Positions 46,424 to 55,102 of a stretch of DNA of 64,000 bases are shown here, piece after piece (position 1 is the stretch's first letter; every line of letters starts with the position of its first letter). The notes under the pieces are model-generated. The model was not told the DNA's origin, did not search any database, and was given only the letters and a program-made list of their open reading frames with translations. The position numbers and the translations under genes are program-made. This DNA comes from Sphingobium sp. DEHP117 (lineage in GTDB: Bacteria > Pseudomonadota > Alphaproteobacteria > Sphingomonadales > Sphingomonadaceae): assembly GCF_030867385.1 (NCBI RefSeq), contig NZ_JAPFBJ010000001.1, forward strand, positions 1,350,424 through 1,414,423, given 5' to 3'.

Positions 46424-46883
46424 TGCTCGCCTCCTCCCGTTCGGGCGTGATGACAAGCGGGGGCACCGCGAAGTCGGCCGCATCGAAATGCGCGATGATC
46501 GCCGCATAGCTGCCCAATCGCTCGGCGGTGCAGCGCCCCATGAGGATATAGTTGTCCTCGTCGGCAGCGTAGCTTTGCGGTTCGCCGCTGCCGGTGAACA
46601 CGGTGCGTTCCGCACCCCACTGGCAGGCATAGGCGCCCGACCAGCGCGCGAAGAAAAGCCCATGCGCGATGCAGAAGGCTTCGAGTCCCTCGAACCGCCC
46701 CCAGGCGACCTCGTGCGCCATGAGCGCCAAGGGCTCGCCCTCGGGCAGATCGCCGAGCGCGAAGGGTTCGCCGTCCCATTCGGTGGACAGCCCTTCGTTC
46801 GCGATGGCCTCGGCGAAGGCGGGAAGCTGGCTGGCGGGGAGCGTCCCGCCGATGGTGATGGATGCCGAAACACGGTCGGCCAT
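46416..46883 (-). CDS. hypothetical protein of the conjugative element
   Basis: 155 aa, opens MADRVSASITIGGTLPASQ. Acidic globular protein rich in aromatic residues (FCIAHGLFFARWSGAYACQW). No recognised family; occurs between ParB-like and DUF736 genes. Coupled to the next gene by an 8-base overlap. Confidence 0.6.
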   Translation of the reverse strand: MADRVSASITIGGTLPASQLPAFAEAIANEGLSTEWDGEPFALGDLPEGEPLALMAHEVAWGRFEGLEAFCIAHGLFFARWSGAYACQWGAERTVFTGSGEPQSYAADEDNYILMGRCTAERLGSYAAIIAHFDAADFAVPPLVITPEREEASNG

Positions 46884-46993
46884 GACAAGTCTCCTGTCTG
46901 AAATCCGCGCTGCGAGGGCCGCTTGCGGCCGAGCGGCGCGGCGATTTTATGGGGGGCGGAACGGGCGGCGGGTGCGCCGCCGCCCGTCCAGTT

Positions 46994-48802
46994 TCATGCG
47001 GCTTCGCGCTCGGGCTGTTCCTGCGGCTCGGCCTTGGCAGGGGCCGGAAGCGCAATCACCGCGCCGGGGCCGGTCGGTTCCGGCTCGCGGTCGGGGCGCG
47101 CCGCGAGCACCTTGGCATGAGCCGCGACGGTGCCGACGCCGCCGCGCGCCGTATAGGCAGCGGGCGGGAACGCCATCCATTTCGGCACCCAACCCTCGAC
47201 CTTGGGCCGTCCGTTCGTGCCGTCCAGATGGTCGCGGACGATGCGCTTCAAGACCTTGCCCGGTTCCTTCGCATTGGCGGCGGCGACAGGTTCGCCCGCC
47301 ACCTCGGCGACGATGCGGGTCAGCACCTCCTTGTCGCGGACACACTCGAAAAAGGCGTCGTCGGCCTGCCAGTAGCGGGCCATATCGACGCCGATCTCGC
47401 CGCCCACCGCCTCGACGGCGGCGCTGCCGCTGGCGAGCGTTTCGCCCATGACGATCACCACCACGTCCATGACGGCGCGGTCGGGCACGTCGAGCAAGCG
47501 GAGGAACACGCCGACAAGTCCGAAGTCGTCGCCGTTGCCGCCGGCCACGGTCGGTTCCTCGGGCGAGAAGCCGAGAAGGTCCAATACGGCGCGGCGCTTC
47601 GTATCGAAGTCGGTTTCCGCGCGGCAGGTTTCGACGCTTTCGGCAACCAAATCGTTGCGCGCGGTCTGCGGCTCGGGCTTGATGGTCCAAAGCGGCGAAC
47701 CGACGATGGCGTGCGCCACCATCAAGCGCAGCGCGACCTTGGGGTGACGGGTCAGCGCGGCGCGCACGGCCGCGTGGCGATGCAGGTCGATATAGGTCTG
47801 CATCGTGCTCGTCACCTCGGGGCGCGGCACCTTGGGAGCGGTGTCGATCGGCTCGCCGCGTTCGAGCCGCTTGGCCTCCTTCGACGTGACATAGCCCTCG
47901 TAAAAGTCCACCTCGCCGCTCGCGCGCACGTCGATATAGACGCGCGCCCCCTTGCGCTTGGGAGCCTTCACAAACTCGTAGCGATGGAAGTATTCGCCGC
48001 GCGGGACGATCACGACATCGCTCCATCCCTCGTCGAGATAGGCTTCGCGGCGATCCTCGATGGCCGCGTCCTGCTCGCGCCAGAAGGCGTCGGCGTCGGC
48101 GAAAAAGCGATCCTCGCCGAACAGGTCGGCGATGATCGCGAGCTTGAGCCTCTCGACGTCGAACAGGGCATGTTCGACCTTGATCGACGCGCCGCCGAAC
48201 AGCCAGTCCTTCAACTGATGGCCGGTCGGGCAATAGGCGTCGGGGTCGCTGAACAGCGCCAGCCATGCCTTTTGCTGGCTCGTGCTCGCCAAGGTCAGGT
48301 GCCGGACGGTCGCCGCGTTGATCTCTTCCTTGCGGTAGAGGTCGCGGATGCGCGGCAAGAGATTGCCGAGCGCGAGGATGCGTTTGACGCCAAGCTCGGG
48401 GATGCCGAACGTCGCGGAAATATCCGCTTCGTCGCGGCCTTCCTTGACCAGCCGGGTGAAGGTTTCCCAGCGTGTCACCTCGTCGGGCGCGAGCCGCGCG
48501 ATATTCTCGATCAGCGACGCCTCGATGGCGGCGGCATCGTCGCCGTTCTCGAGAATGGCGCACGGCAAGGGGTCGGCGCTGCCGGTTTCGCCCGCGACGA
48601 TCTGCGCGGCGGTGAAGCGCCGCGCGCCCGCGACGATCTCGAACGCATCGGGACCGCAATTCGGTCGCACGATCAGCGGCACGAGAACGCCGCGCGCGCG
48701 GACGGTCGGAAGGATGTCGGACACGTCCGGCGCCTTCTTCGCGTAGCGCATATTGGCCTTGCTGACGGACAGCTTGCCAAGGTCGATAAAGTCGAGTTTC
48801 AT
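46994..48802 (-). CDS. ParB/RepB/Spo0J-like partition protein
   Basis: 602 aa, about twice the length of a chromosomal ParB. The N-terminal nuclease/CTPase-type ParB domain has VRARGVLVPLIVRPN and EIVAGARRFTAAQIV (the GxRRxxA box), then ENIARLAPDEVTRWETF and an HTH. The long C-terminal part is of unknown role and typical for plasmid/ICE ParB-like proteins. No ParA gene is present beside it. Starts 85 bases after DUF2958. Confidence 0.85.
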   Translation of the reverse strand: MKLDFIDLGKLSVSKANMRYAKKAPDVSDILPTVRARGVLVPLIVRPNCGPDAFEIVAGARRFTAAQIVAGETGSADPLPCAILENGDDAAAIEASLIENIARLAPDEVTRWETFTRLVKEGRDEADISATFGIPELGVKRILALGNLLPRIRDLYRKEEINAATVRHLTLASTSQQKAWLALFSDPDAYCPTGHQLKDWLFGGASIKVEHALFDVERLKLAIIADLFGEDRFFADADAFWREQDAAIEDRREAYLDEGWSDVVIVPRGEYFHRYEFVKAPKRKGARVYIDVRASGEVDFYEGYVTSKEAKRLERGEPIDTAPKVPRPEVTSTMQTYIDLHRHAAVRAALTRHPKVALRLMVAHAIVGSPLWTIKPEPQTARNDLVAESVETCRAETDFDTKRRAVLDLLGFSPEEPTVAGGNGDDFGLVGVFLRLLDVPDRAVMDVVVIVMGETLASGSAAVEAVGGEIGVDMARYWQADDAFFECVRDKEVLTRIVAEVAGEPVAAANAKEPGKVLKRIVRDHLDGTNGRPKVEGWVPKWMAFPPAAYTARGGVGTVAAHAKVLAARPDREPEPTGPGAVIALPAPAKAEPQEQPEREAA

Positions 48803-48887
48803 TGGTCTGCTCCTTCTGGAGCGCCGGTCCCGTTTGTCTTGCTGGATGGGCGGGACCGGCACTCGATGCGGCGAAACGCGCCGCGCG

Positions 48888-49310
48888 TCACCCGCCTCGG
48901 GGCGGAAGCTCCTTGCCGTTGCGGCTGTCGGCCGCGCGGCGAAGTTCGGTTTCAGCGAAGATGATCGCGCCCGCCCGCCGCGCGGTCTCGGCCCATGTCG
49001 AGAGCGGGGCGAACGGTTCGAAATGCTCGTCGCGCTCGATGAACAGGCCGAAGGGCAAGCGGACGCTCGCCATTTCGGACAGGCTGAATGTGCCGAGTTC
49101 GGGAAAGCCGAACCCCAAGTCGGCAAGGCCGAACAGCGTGTCGTCATCATCGTAAAGCTCGGTCGCGAGCCATGTTGCCGCGCCCAAGGGATTGAAGAAT
49201 TTGACCAGCGGAACGGGATCGGGTTCTGGCGCGCCATCGCGCGCGGCGGCGCAGCGGGCCAAGTCGTTCGCGCGCAGCGCGAAGCGCAGTTCGGGGGTCA
49301 GCAGGATCAT
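48888..49310 (-). CDS. DUF2958 domain-containing protein
   Basis: 140 aa, MILLTPELRFALRANDLA followed by FFNPLGAATWLATELYDDDDTLFGLADLGFG, the core of DUF2958. The ATG overlaps the TGA of the ardC 3' fragment by 4 bases, which shows that ardC-DUF2958-parB was once a coupled operon. The gene now sits directly behind a RIT insertion. Confidence 0.88.
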   Translation of the reverse strand: MILLTPELRFALRANDLARCAAARDGAPEPDPVPLVKFFNPLGAATWLATELYDDDDTLFGLADLGFGFPELGTFSLSEMASVRLPFGLFIERDEHFEPFAPLSTWAETARRAGAIIFAETELRRAADSRNGKELPPRGG

Positions 49311-49435
49311 GCCGCCGCCCTCCGCTCGTCGCTTTCGCTGGCCTCGGTATGGCGCGCCATTATCCAGTCGGCGGCCTTGCTCGCCGCGCTCGCGGCGCAG
49401 AAGATGGCGCGATTGTCCTCGCGCAAGACCTCCAG
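49307..49435 (-). pseudogene. 3' fragment of ardC-like gene 1 (interrupted by RIT element)
   Basis: Encodes the last 42 residues of an ArdC/DUF1738-type antirestriction protein: LEVLREDNRAIF, then AASKAADWIMARH. It begins exactly where the RIT element ends, and its stop overlaps the DUF2958 start. The other part of this gene is at 53289-53383. The two ardC genes differ from each other in this region (LEVLRED against LQVLKND), so they are distinct genes. Confidence 0.8.
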
Positions 49436-49520
49436 TAATCGCGAGGTGTCGATAATGTGAAGGAACGCGGCCAGATTGGCCGAGTTCTGGGGTTTCCTGC
49501 CAACGTTCCTTCACATTATT

Positions 49521-50525
49521 TCAAAGCGTGTCGAGCCAGGCGAGCACGCTTGTATCGCGCTTCCACGAAGGCTGACCGCCGGGTGTTGTCGGAACGGCGA
49601 CCTGTTCCAGGGCCTTTCGCTTCGTTTCAAGATTGGCCCTGGCATAGTGGTTGGTCGTGTCGAGGCTCACGTGGCCGAGCCAACTGCGGATGACTGTAAC
49701 ATCGACGCCCGCAGATATGAGGTGCACGGCGGTGGCGTGCCGGAAGGCGTGCGGCGTCACGTGCTTGGTACGCAGCGTTGGTGTGGCTTCGGTCGCCGCC
49801 TTTACGTAGGCGGCAAGCTTGAATCGGACGCCCGACGCGCTGAGCGGTTCGCCATAGCGGTTAACGAACAGCCGTTGGTCAGGCGCCCGTGGTTGCCGTT
49901 CGAGCAGCTTCTTCAGCAGCAAGGCTGTTTCAGGCCAGAGCGGGCAGATGCGTTCCTTCCGTCCCTTGCCGGTCAAGCGCACGCAGCTCGGACTTTCGAA
50001 CCGGATTGCTTCGGGGCACAAGTCGAGCGCTTCCTGTATTCGTGCGCCGCTGTTGTAGAGGAACGAGAGCAGCACATGATCGCGCATGCCTTCGAGCGTC
50101 GAACGGTCAGGCTGGGCAAGAATTGCCGTCACTTCCGCCGGATCCAGATAGCAGGGCTCCGATACCGGCGTGCGCTTGACGGGTATGTTGAGGATTTCGA
50201 CGCATTGCGCGATCGATGCAGGATCCCTGGTCGCCACGAAGTGGAAGAAGCTGCGGATTGCGGCAAGCCTGCAGTTGCGCGTGCCGATCGTGCCGCCGCG
50301 CTCATGTTCAGCGTAACTGAGGAACGCGGAGACCTCGCTTGCGGCCAGATCAGTCATCGTAATCATAGCCACCTTCCTTCCAGCCCGCTGTGCGACGAAC
50401 CGCAAGAACAGCCGCCAGGTATCGCGGTATGATCGGACTGTATGGATGGATGCGTTGCGCTGCTCGACCAGCCATTCGTAGAAGAACGCGCGCATCAGTA
50501 CCGGGAACGGGTTGGCCTTGCTCAT
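49521..50525 (-). CDS. RIT tyrosine recombinase C
   Basis: 334 aa, third recombinase of the trio. SAM-like N-terminal domain, then a catalytic domain with Arg in YNSGARIQEALDL, HAFRHATAVHL (H-x-x-R), LGHVSLDTT and catalytic Tyr in NHYARAN. Overlaps ritB by 4 bases. The start at 50525 (MSKANPFPVLM) was chosen for this overlap. Confidence 0.88.
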   Translation of the reverse strand: MSKANPFPVLMRAFFYEWLVEQRNASIHTVRSYRDTWRLFLRFVAQRAGRKVAMITMTDLAASEVSAFLSYAEHERGGTIGTRNCRLAAIRSFFHFVATRDPASIAQCVEILNIPVKRTPVSEPCYLDPAEVTAILAQPDRSTLEGMRDHVLLSFLYNSGARIQEALDLCPEAIRFESPSCVRLTGKGRKERICPLWPETALLLKKLLERQPRAPDQRLFVNRYGEPLSASGVRFKLAAYVKAATEATPTLRTKHVTPHAFRHATAVHLISAGVDVTVIRSWLGHVSLDTTNHYARANLETKRKALEQVAVPTTPGGQPSWKRDTSVLAWLDTL

Positions 50526-51886
50526 GTCTGCACCTCCCGCTCCATGCTGAGGCAAGGTGCGCCCACCATGCGGAACCGCTCGTTTGCGTAATGCAGCAGA
50601 TCCTGGGTGACCGTGATGTAGACCAGCGTAGAGTTGATATCCCGGTGGCCGAGGTAGGTCGCGAGGAATGGCAGACGGTCCTGCGGGTTGATGCCCGTCC
50701 TGTACCATTCGAGGATCCGGTTCACGACCATCGAGTGGCGCAGGTCGTGCAAACGCGGTCCCGTTCGCCCCTGCGGTGGCTTCAGCCCGGCACGGCGTAT
50801 GACGTCAACGAGCAGCCAGGCGACGGCTTGCTTCGTATAGCGGCCGCTCCGCTGCTCGTGCCAGAACAGACCTGACCTCGGATCCTGCGGGGCACCCGCG
50901 CGACGCCGCACATCGATGTACGCCCGAAGTTCGGCCATCACAGTGTCGGGCAGCGGCAGTATCCTTGTCTTGTAGAACTTGGTCTGCCGTATAGTGATCG
51001 TGCCGCCCTGAAGATCAACATCCCCCAGATCAAGGCGGGCAACCTCGCTGCGCCGCAGGCCCGCGCAATAGGCGAGCAGAAGCATCGTGTAGACACTCAA
51101 CGGGCGAAGCGACGCTCGCGGAGAGGGGTAAGAGCGAGCAATGTCGAGCATATGCTGCACGTCGGCGGGCGTATAGATATGAGGTTTGCGCCATTGTTTG
51201 GCCACTTCCTTCCCCGGACGTGGGTCCGGTCGGCGCGGTGGGATCGACGGATCCCGGTGGCGGAGTATCTTCGCAAGGACGCGCTTCAGCTTTTCGCATT
51301 CGGCAGGATGATTGCGCGTGGCCTTCGCCGCCGCCCAGTGTTCGAGCATCACCCCGATCGGTTCATCCTGCAGCGCCGGGTTCAGCTGTAGGAACCGGTC
51401 GAACCGCAAAAGCCACACAGGCTGCGTGGTATATTTGTACCCCCTGTTGCGCATCAGCGTAACGTGCTCGGCCATGATCGCGCCCAGCACGCTGCCGAAC
51501 GGTTTGGGCTGATGCAGTTCGGCAAGGGCTTGTTCTGGATCGCGTGAAGCCAGAGCGCGCCAGACCGGCATGCACTGCTTGACGTTGCACTCCTTGCGCA
51601 GGACGACGACGGGATTGCGGTGGATCGCCCCGGTTTGCACAAGGTGATCGAGGAACCGGTCGATAATGCGGGTGCGGTGGAGCAGCGTCGTCGCTGTCCA
51701 ACGGTCGGACCACGCCCGCAACCAGGCTACCAGCACATCTTGGCCGAGTTCGGTGTGGCGCGCGGCGACGTCCTGGAAGCTGTAGAGCACCTGTTTGTAA
51801 TAGGTGCGGCTGTTCTTGCTGCGCAGGCCAAGGTCCGCGAGATAGCGCGCGATCAACAGTCGTTCGGGATCGGGCCATGGCGTCAT
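50522..51886 (-). CDS. RIT tyrosine recombinase B
   Basis: 454 aa, middle and largest recombinase. Arg in AYCAGLRRSEVARL, LHDLRHSMVVNRIL (H-x-x-R), TYLGHRDINSTLVYITVT with His and catalytic Tyr. Overlaps ritA and ritC by 4 bases each, so the three are made together. The copy in the right-hand element is frameshifted. Confidence 0.88.
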   Translation of the reverse strand: MTPWPDPERLLIARYLADLGLRSKNSRTYYKQVLYSFQDVAARHTELGQDVLVAWLRAWSDRWTATTLLHRTRIIDRFLDHLVQTGAIHRNPVVVLRKECNVKQCMPVWRALASRDPEQALAELHQPKPFGSVLGAIMAEHVTLMRNRGYKYTTQPVWLLRFDRFLQLNPALQDEPIGVMLEHWAAAKATRNHPAECEKLKRVLAKILRHRDPSIPPRRPDPRPGKEVAKQWRKPHIYTPADVQHMLDIARSYPSPRASLRPLSVYTMLLLAYCAGLRRSEVARLDLGDVDLQGGTITIRQTKFYKTRILPLPDTVMAELRAYIDVRRRAGAPQDPRSGLFWHEQRSGRYTKQAVAWLLVDVIRRAGLKPPQGRTGPRLHDLRHSMVVNRILEWYRTGINPQDRLPFLATYLGHRDINSTLVYITVTQDLLHYANERFRMVGAPCLSMEREVQT

Positions 51887-53115
51887 GACAGCACCTCCGA
51901 TCCCGGAACGTCGAGCGCGATGGCCCGCAGGTCTTCGGTTGCCAGCTTGAGATACGGAGCGGTAGATTCCGTCGAACGATGACCCAGCATATCGCCGATC
52001 ACCTTTTGCGGGACCGAGGCGCGCAGCATCTCGACCGCGCGGGCATGTCTGAAGATGTGTGGCCCACACTTCCCCGGTGGCTTGACCCCGGCATCCCGGA
52101 TTCGCCGGAAGACGGCACTATGCAGCACCCGGAGCCTTCCATAGGGTGCACGGGTCCGCACGAACACTTCGCGGGCGTCGGTCTGCGGTCGTCCCGAGCG
52201 CAGATAGCTGAGGATGGCTTCGCCCACCGGAGCCATCAACGGCAGATAGGAACAGGCACGGGTCTTGGTGTGGAGGATGCGGATCGATTCCGTCCGCCAG
52301 TCAATATCCTCGATCTTCAGATTGCGGATTTCGCCGGACCTCAGACCATAAGTCGCCAGCAGTTGCAGGATCGCCTGATCTCTGAGCCCGATAGGCGTTG
52401 TGTCTTTGCTCGCGGTTTCCAGAACGGCGGCGATCTGATCGCGCTCCAGGATCGAGGGCACCCCTTCATAGGCATACAATAGCGGGGCGATGACGTGCGG
52501 CGACAAGTCGATTGCGGTGCGGCGCGTACGGTGCAGATAACGCAACAGCGAGCGAAGACGCTCCGCCACGTCCTTCACCGATTTGCGCGTTTGGTGCGGG
52601 CTGCGCATATCCATGTAACGGTCGATGTCGCCGACGCTCATTTCCACCAGGCTGTCGACGCCGCATCGATCAAGCTGCCAGGTCAGGAAGTTCCGACCTT
52701 CCCACATCAATGCGTAGATGCTGCGCTCCGCAAGGCCCCGCTCCTCGCGCAGCCAGATCTCGTATTCGTCGCAAATCGTAAAGCGCAGCGTGTCAGCAGC
52801 ACATGTCGCTTTGGGCGCGGGTGGCCAACGGCCCTGTGCAAGCCGCAGTAGGGCGTGGATTCCAGAACGCGGAATGGAGTGCCAACACGGCCCTGGTGGT
52901 CGGCCATGACGTTTGCGGAACATCGTGATCGCATGGTGCAAATAGTACCCCACCTGCGCCTCGGTCACCTCCGCGATCGGGATGCTGCGCCGGGCAAGAT
53001 AGTCGAGGAACCCGCGCGCATAGGCGCAGTAGTTCCCGGCCACCACCGGGCTGTATCGTTGGCTGGTCAGTACGGATCTGAGTTCGGAGATCAGTTCGCA
53101 ATCGGTATTCGGCAT
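51883..53115 (-). CDS. RIT tyrosine recombinase A
   Basis: 410 aa, first of the trio. Arg in LATYGLRSGEIRNL, HIFRHARAVEML (H-x-x-R), MLGHRSTESTAPYLKLA with His and Tyr. About 140 bases separate its start from the element end. The protein is the same as that of the right-hand copy. Confidence 0.88.
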   Translation of the reverse strand: MPNTDCELISELRSVLTSQRYSPVVAGNYCAYARGFLDYLARRSIPIAEVTEAQVGYYLHHAITMFRKRHGRPPGPCWHSIPRSGIHALLRLAQGRWPPAPKATCAADTLRFTICDEYEIWLREERGLAERSIYALMWEGRNFLTWQLDRCGVDSLVEMSVGDIDRYMDMRSPHQTRKSVKDVAERLRSLLRYLHRTRRTAIDLSPHVIAPLLYAYEGVPSILERDQIAAVLETASKDTTPIGLRDQAILQLLATYGLRSGEIRNLKIEDIDWRTESIRILHTKTRACSYLPLMAPVGEAILSYLRSGRPQTDAREVFVRTRAPYGRLRVLHSAVFRRIRDAGVKPPGKCGPHIFRHARAVEMLRASVPQKVIGDMLGHRSTESTAPYLKLATEDLRAIALDVPGSEVLS

Positions 53116-53256
53116 TGACGGCTCCTCTGCTGGTCAAACGACCGCAGAGGTTCGTCGAGAAATAATGCGGAGCAAAGCCCGTCAGATAACGTCGCAATTC
53201 TGCGCATTTCAGACACTGAAACTGCGTTCCTTCACATTATCGACACCTCGCGATTA

Positions 53257-53288
53257 CTCGAGTTATGCTCACCTCGCCATAACCTGGC
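53257..53288. repeat. 32-bp core-site sequence beside left RIT element
   Basis: Contains GTTATG-N10-CATAAC (53262-53283) with CACCTCGC as part of the spacer, the same 8 bases as the core of the RIT terminal repeat. It lies between the ardC 5' part and the RIT, and its first 27 bases (read on minus) match the sequence at 60863-60889. The last five bases differ (TCGAG here, GCCAG there). It may be a crossover site, or a scar of an earlier related element. Confidence 0.6.
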
Positions 53289-53383
53289 CCATGATGCCAG
53301 ATAATCGGCATGGCGCACGGTCGGTTCGATGCCAAGCGCGGCGCAGAGGAAGGCGCTACCCATTTCGGCCACATATCCTGACA
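53289..53383 (-). pseudogene. internal fragment of ardC-like gene 1
   Basis: Encodes AEMGSAFLCAALGIEP followed by HADYLASW, matching the ArdC/DUF1738 region just before its C-terminus, continued at 49435. Upstream of about 53383 the resemblance ends, so the 5' part of this gene, including the HExxH motif, has been lost. The right limit is approximate. Confidence 0.65.
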
Positions 53384-53755
53384 GTCCAGCCCCAATCCGG
53401 GGTTCGAGGAAGAAAACCATCGGCTGCCTCCAGCACTGCCCAAAAACCGCATCGGCCTCCCCCGAGGCGGGGGTGGGCGGCGAGAGCGACCGAAGAGGCC
53501 CGTTCGAGCGGCGGGCTGCACCCGCAGGGGCGAAATGAAATGGAGCAGCCCGGCGAAGCCGGGGCTTGCAGCCCGCCGTGGCGGGCCTAGCAGGGAGCGC
53601 CGACCACCTCCGCGTCGGAAGGGAGGCCCAAAAAGTAGCGCCGCCGCGTCAGCGGCGTCCGCAGATCAGGCGGGCGACAGCCCGCTATCGTCTTTCGCGA
53701 CAGGCTGCCGCCCGCCCGCGGGCGAGCACTGGTGACGGATCGTGCGCGGCGTCGC
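53384..53755. other. GC-rich stretch between ardC fragment and mercury operon
   Basis: About 370 bases without a supportable gene. Several G/C hairpins occur, such as CCCCCGAGGCGGGGG around 53460 and CGCCCGCGGGCG around 53713; the latter could help end the mercury operon. It includes the rearrangement point at which the 5' half of ardC 1 was lost. Confidence 0.4.
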
Positions 53756-55102
53756 CTAGAGCATGTAGCCGATATCCGAGGCGCCGGTCGGATAGGCAAA
53801 CATGGTGGAGCGTAGATCGGCCGCGGTGAGGCCGTGGCGGATGGCCAGGCCGAAAAGGTTGATCACCTCGTCGGCGTTCGGCCCGACGAGATGCGCGCCG
53901 AGGACGAGGTCCGTCCGCTCGTCGATCAGAACTTTGTGGCCATAGACCGGCTCGGCGAGCCGGCGGGCGGTGAACCAGTCCGGCGTCGAGGCCGCGTTAA
54001 CCCGGAACTTGAGGCCGCTGCGGCGCGCCGCCTCTTCCGAAAGCCCGACGGCGGCGATCGGCGGCACGGTGAAGGCGACGCTCGGAACACCGCGATAGTC
54101 GGGCTCGCGCGATGGACCTTGCAGGAGGTTCGCGGCGACGATCTTCGCGTCGTGGCTCGACACCGGGGTCAGGGGCGGCCCGACGCCGGCGGCGTCACCG
54201 GCGGCATAGACCCGCGGGTTGGAAATGCTGCGCAGATGCGCATCGAGCTGCAGTCGTCCGTCTTGCACCGCGACCTGCCCGGTGGACAGGTCGAGGCTGC
54301 CGAGATCGGGACGACGCCCGGCAGCATGAATGACGAGATCGCAGGCGACCTCCAGGTCCGGCGCTCCCTGGCGAGAGGCACGCACCTGCAGGCCGTCCCC
54401 GTTCCGCTCGACCCGTGTGACCGCGGTGCCGGTCTCGATGCGAATGCCGAGCGCCGTGAACCGCGGTGTGAGCCAGCCCACCAGGTCGGGATCGAAATGC
54501 GGCAGCAGCCGGCTAGCGCGCTGCAGGATCGTGACTTCGGCGCCGGCACGTGCGGCCAGATGCGAGAACTCCGCGGCGACATAGCCGCCGCCGATCAGCA
54601 CGATCCGGCGCGGCAGCGTCTCCAGCTCGAGGAAAGCGTCGCTCGTGCTGACCAGCTCCTCGCCTGGAATGCCGAGCGGGATCGGCCCCGCGCCGGTTGC
54701 GATCAGGATATGCTGGGCCTGCAACGTCCGACCGTCGACCGCGACCGCGTCCGGGCTTGCGAAGCGCGCTAGCCCGTGGAAGGCGTCGACGCCCAGCTTG
54801 GCGTAGCGGCGTTCCTGCTTGGCGGGGACCGGATCGGTAAAGCTGCGCTTGAACGCCATCAGGCTCGGCCAATCGATCGCCAGGTCGCCGCCGACACCAT
54901 GTCCGGCCATGCGAGCGGCGGCATCGATCGCCTCTTCGCCGCTGACCAGCATCTTCTTGGGATCGCAGCCCCGTAGCGCACAGGTGCCGCCGAACGGGCG
55001 GTGGTCGATGACGGCGACGGACCATCCGGCGGCGCGGACCTGGCCGATCGCGACCTGGGCGGCTGTTCCGCTGCCGATGACGATCAGGTCGTAATGGGCC
55101 AT
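53756..55102 (-). CDS. MerA-like FAD-dependent disulfide oxidoreductase
   Basis: 448 aa, class I pyridine-nucleotide-disulfide oxidoreductase. FAD loop LIVIGSGTAAQVAIGQ, redox pair in GGTCALRGCDPKK, NAD(P) loop IVLIGGGYVAAEFS and VYAAGDAAG. The His of lipoamide/glutathione reductases is replaced by Tyr in FAYPTGASD, as in MerA, but the C-terminal vicinal Cys pair and the N-terminal NmerA domain of mercuric reductase are missing (it ends DIGYML). Fourth gene after merT in a mercury operon, so it may reduce Hg(II) in an atypical way or provide thiol reduction. I do not call it merA. Confidence 0.8.
   Translation of the reverse strand: MAHYDLIVIGSGTAAQVAIGQVRAAGWSVAVIDHRPFGGTCALRGCDPKKMLVSGEEAIDAAARMAGHGVGGDLAIDWPSLMAFKRSFTDPVPAKQERRYAKLGVDAFHGLARFASPDAVAVDGRTLQAQHILIATGAGPIPLGIPGEELVSTSDAFLELETLPRRIVLIGGGYVAAEFSHLAARAGAEVTILQRASRLLPHFDPDLVGWLTPRFTALGIRIETGTAVTRVERNGDGLQVRASRQGAPDLEVACDLVIHAAGRRPDLGSLDLSTGQVAVQDGRLQLDAHLRSISNPRVYAAGDAAGVGPPLTPVSSHDAKIVAANLLQGPSREPDYRGVPSVAFTVPPIAAVGLSEEAARRSGLKFRVNAASTPDWFTARRLAEPVYGHKVLIDERTDLVLGAHLVGPNADEVINLFGLAIRHGLTAADLRSTMFAYPTGASDIGYML

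Larger units (their letters stand above)
49436..53256 (-). mobile_element. RIT element (recombinase in trio), left copy
   Basis: 3821 bp, bounded by 33-bp perfect terminal inverted repeats (49436-49468 and 53224-53256) beginning TAATCGCGAGGTGTCG. Encodes three overlapping tyrosine recombinases in the order ritA, ritB, ritC. An inverted copy of the AATGTGAAGGAACG arm lies inside the ritC end (49454-49467 and 49504-49517). The element interrupts an ardC-like gene after its Ser-Trp codons and has the same orientation as that gene. A second copy with four 1-nt differences is at 57040-60862. Confidence 0.9.

Noticed and set aside
49436..53256. Interpreting the trio as an ordinary IS or an integron
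   Set aside because: There is no DDE transposase and no IntI-type attC array; three overlapping tyrosine recombinases with terminal inverted repeats define a RIT element.
53756..55102. Calling the flavoprotein in the mercury operon a canonical mercuric reductase (merA)
   Set aside because: The redox CxxxxC motif and Tyr in place of His fit, but both the C-terminal vicinal Cys pair and the NmerA domain are missing, so only a MerA-like call is justified.
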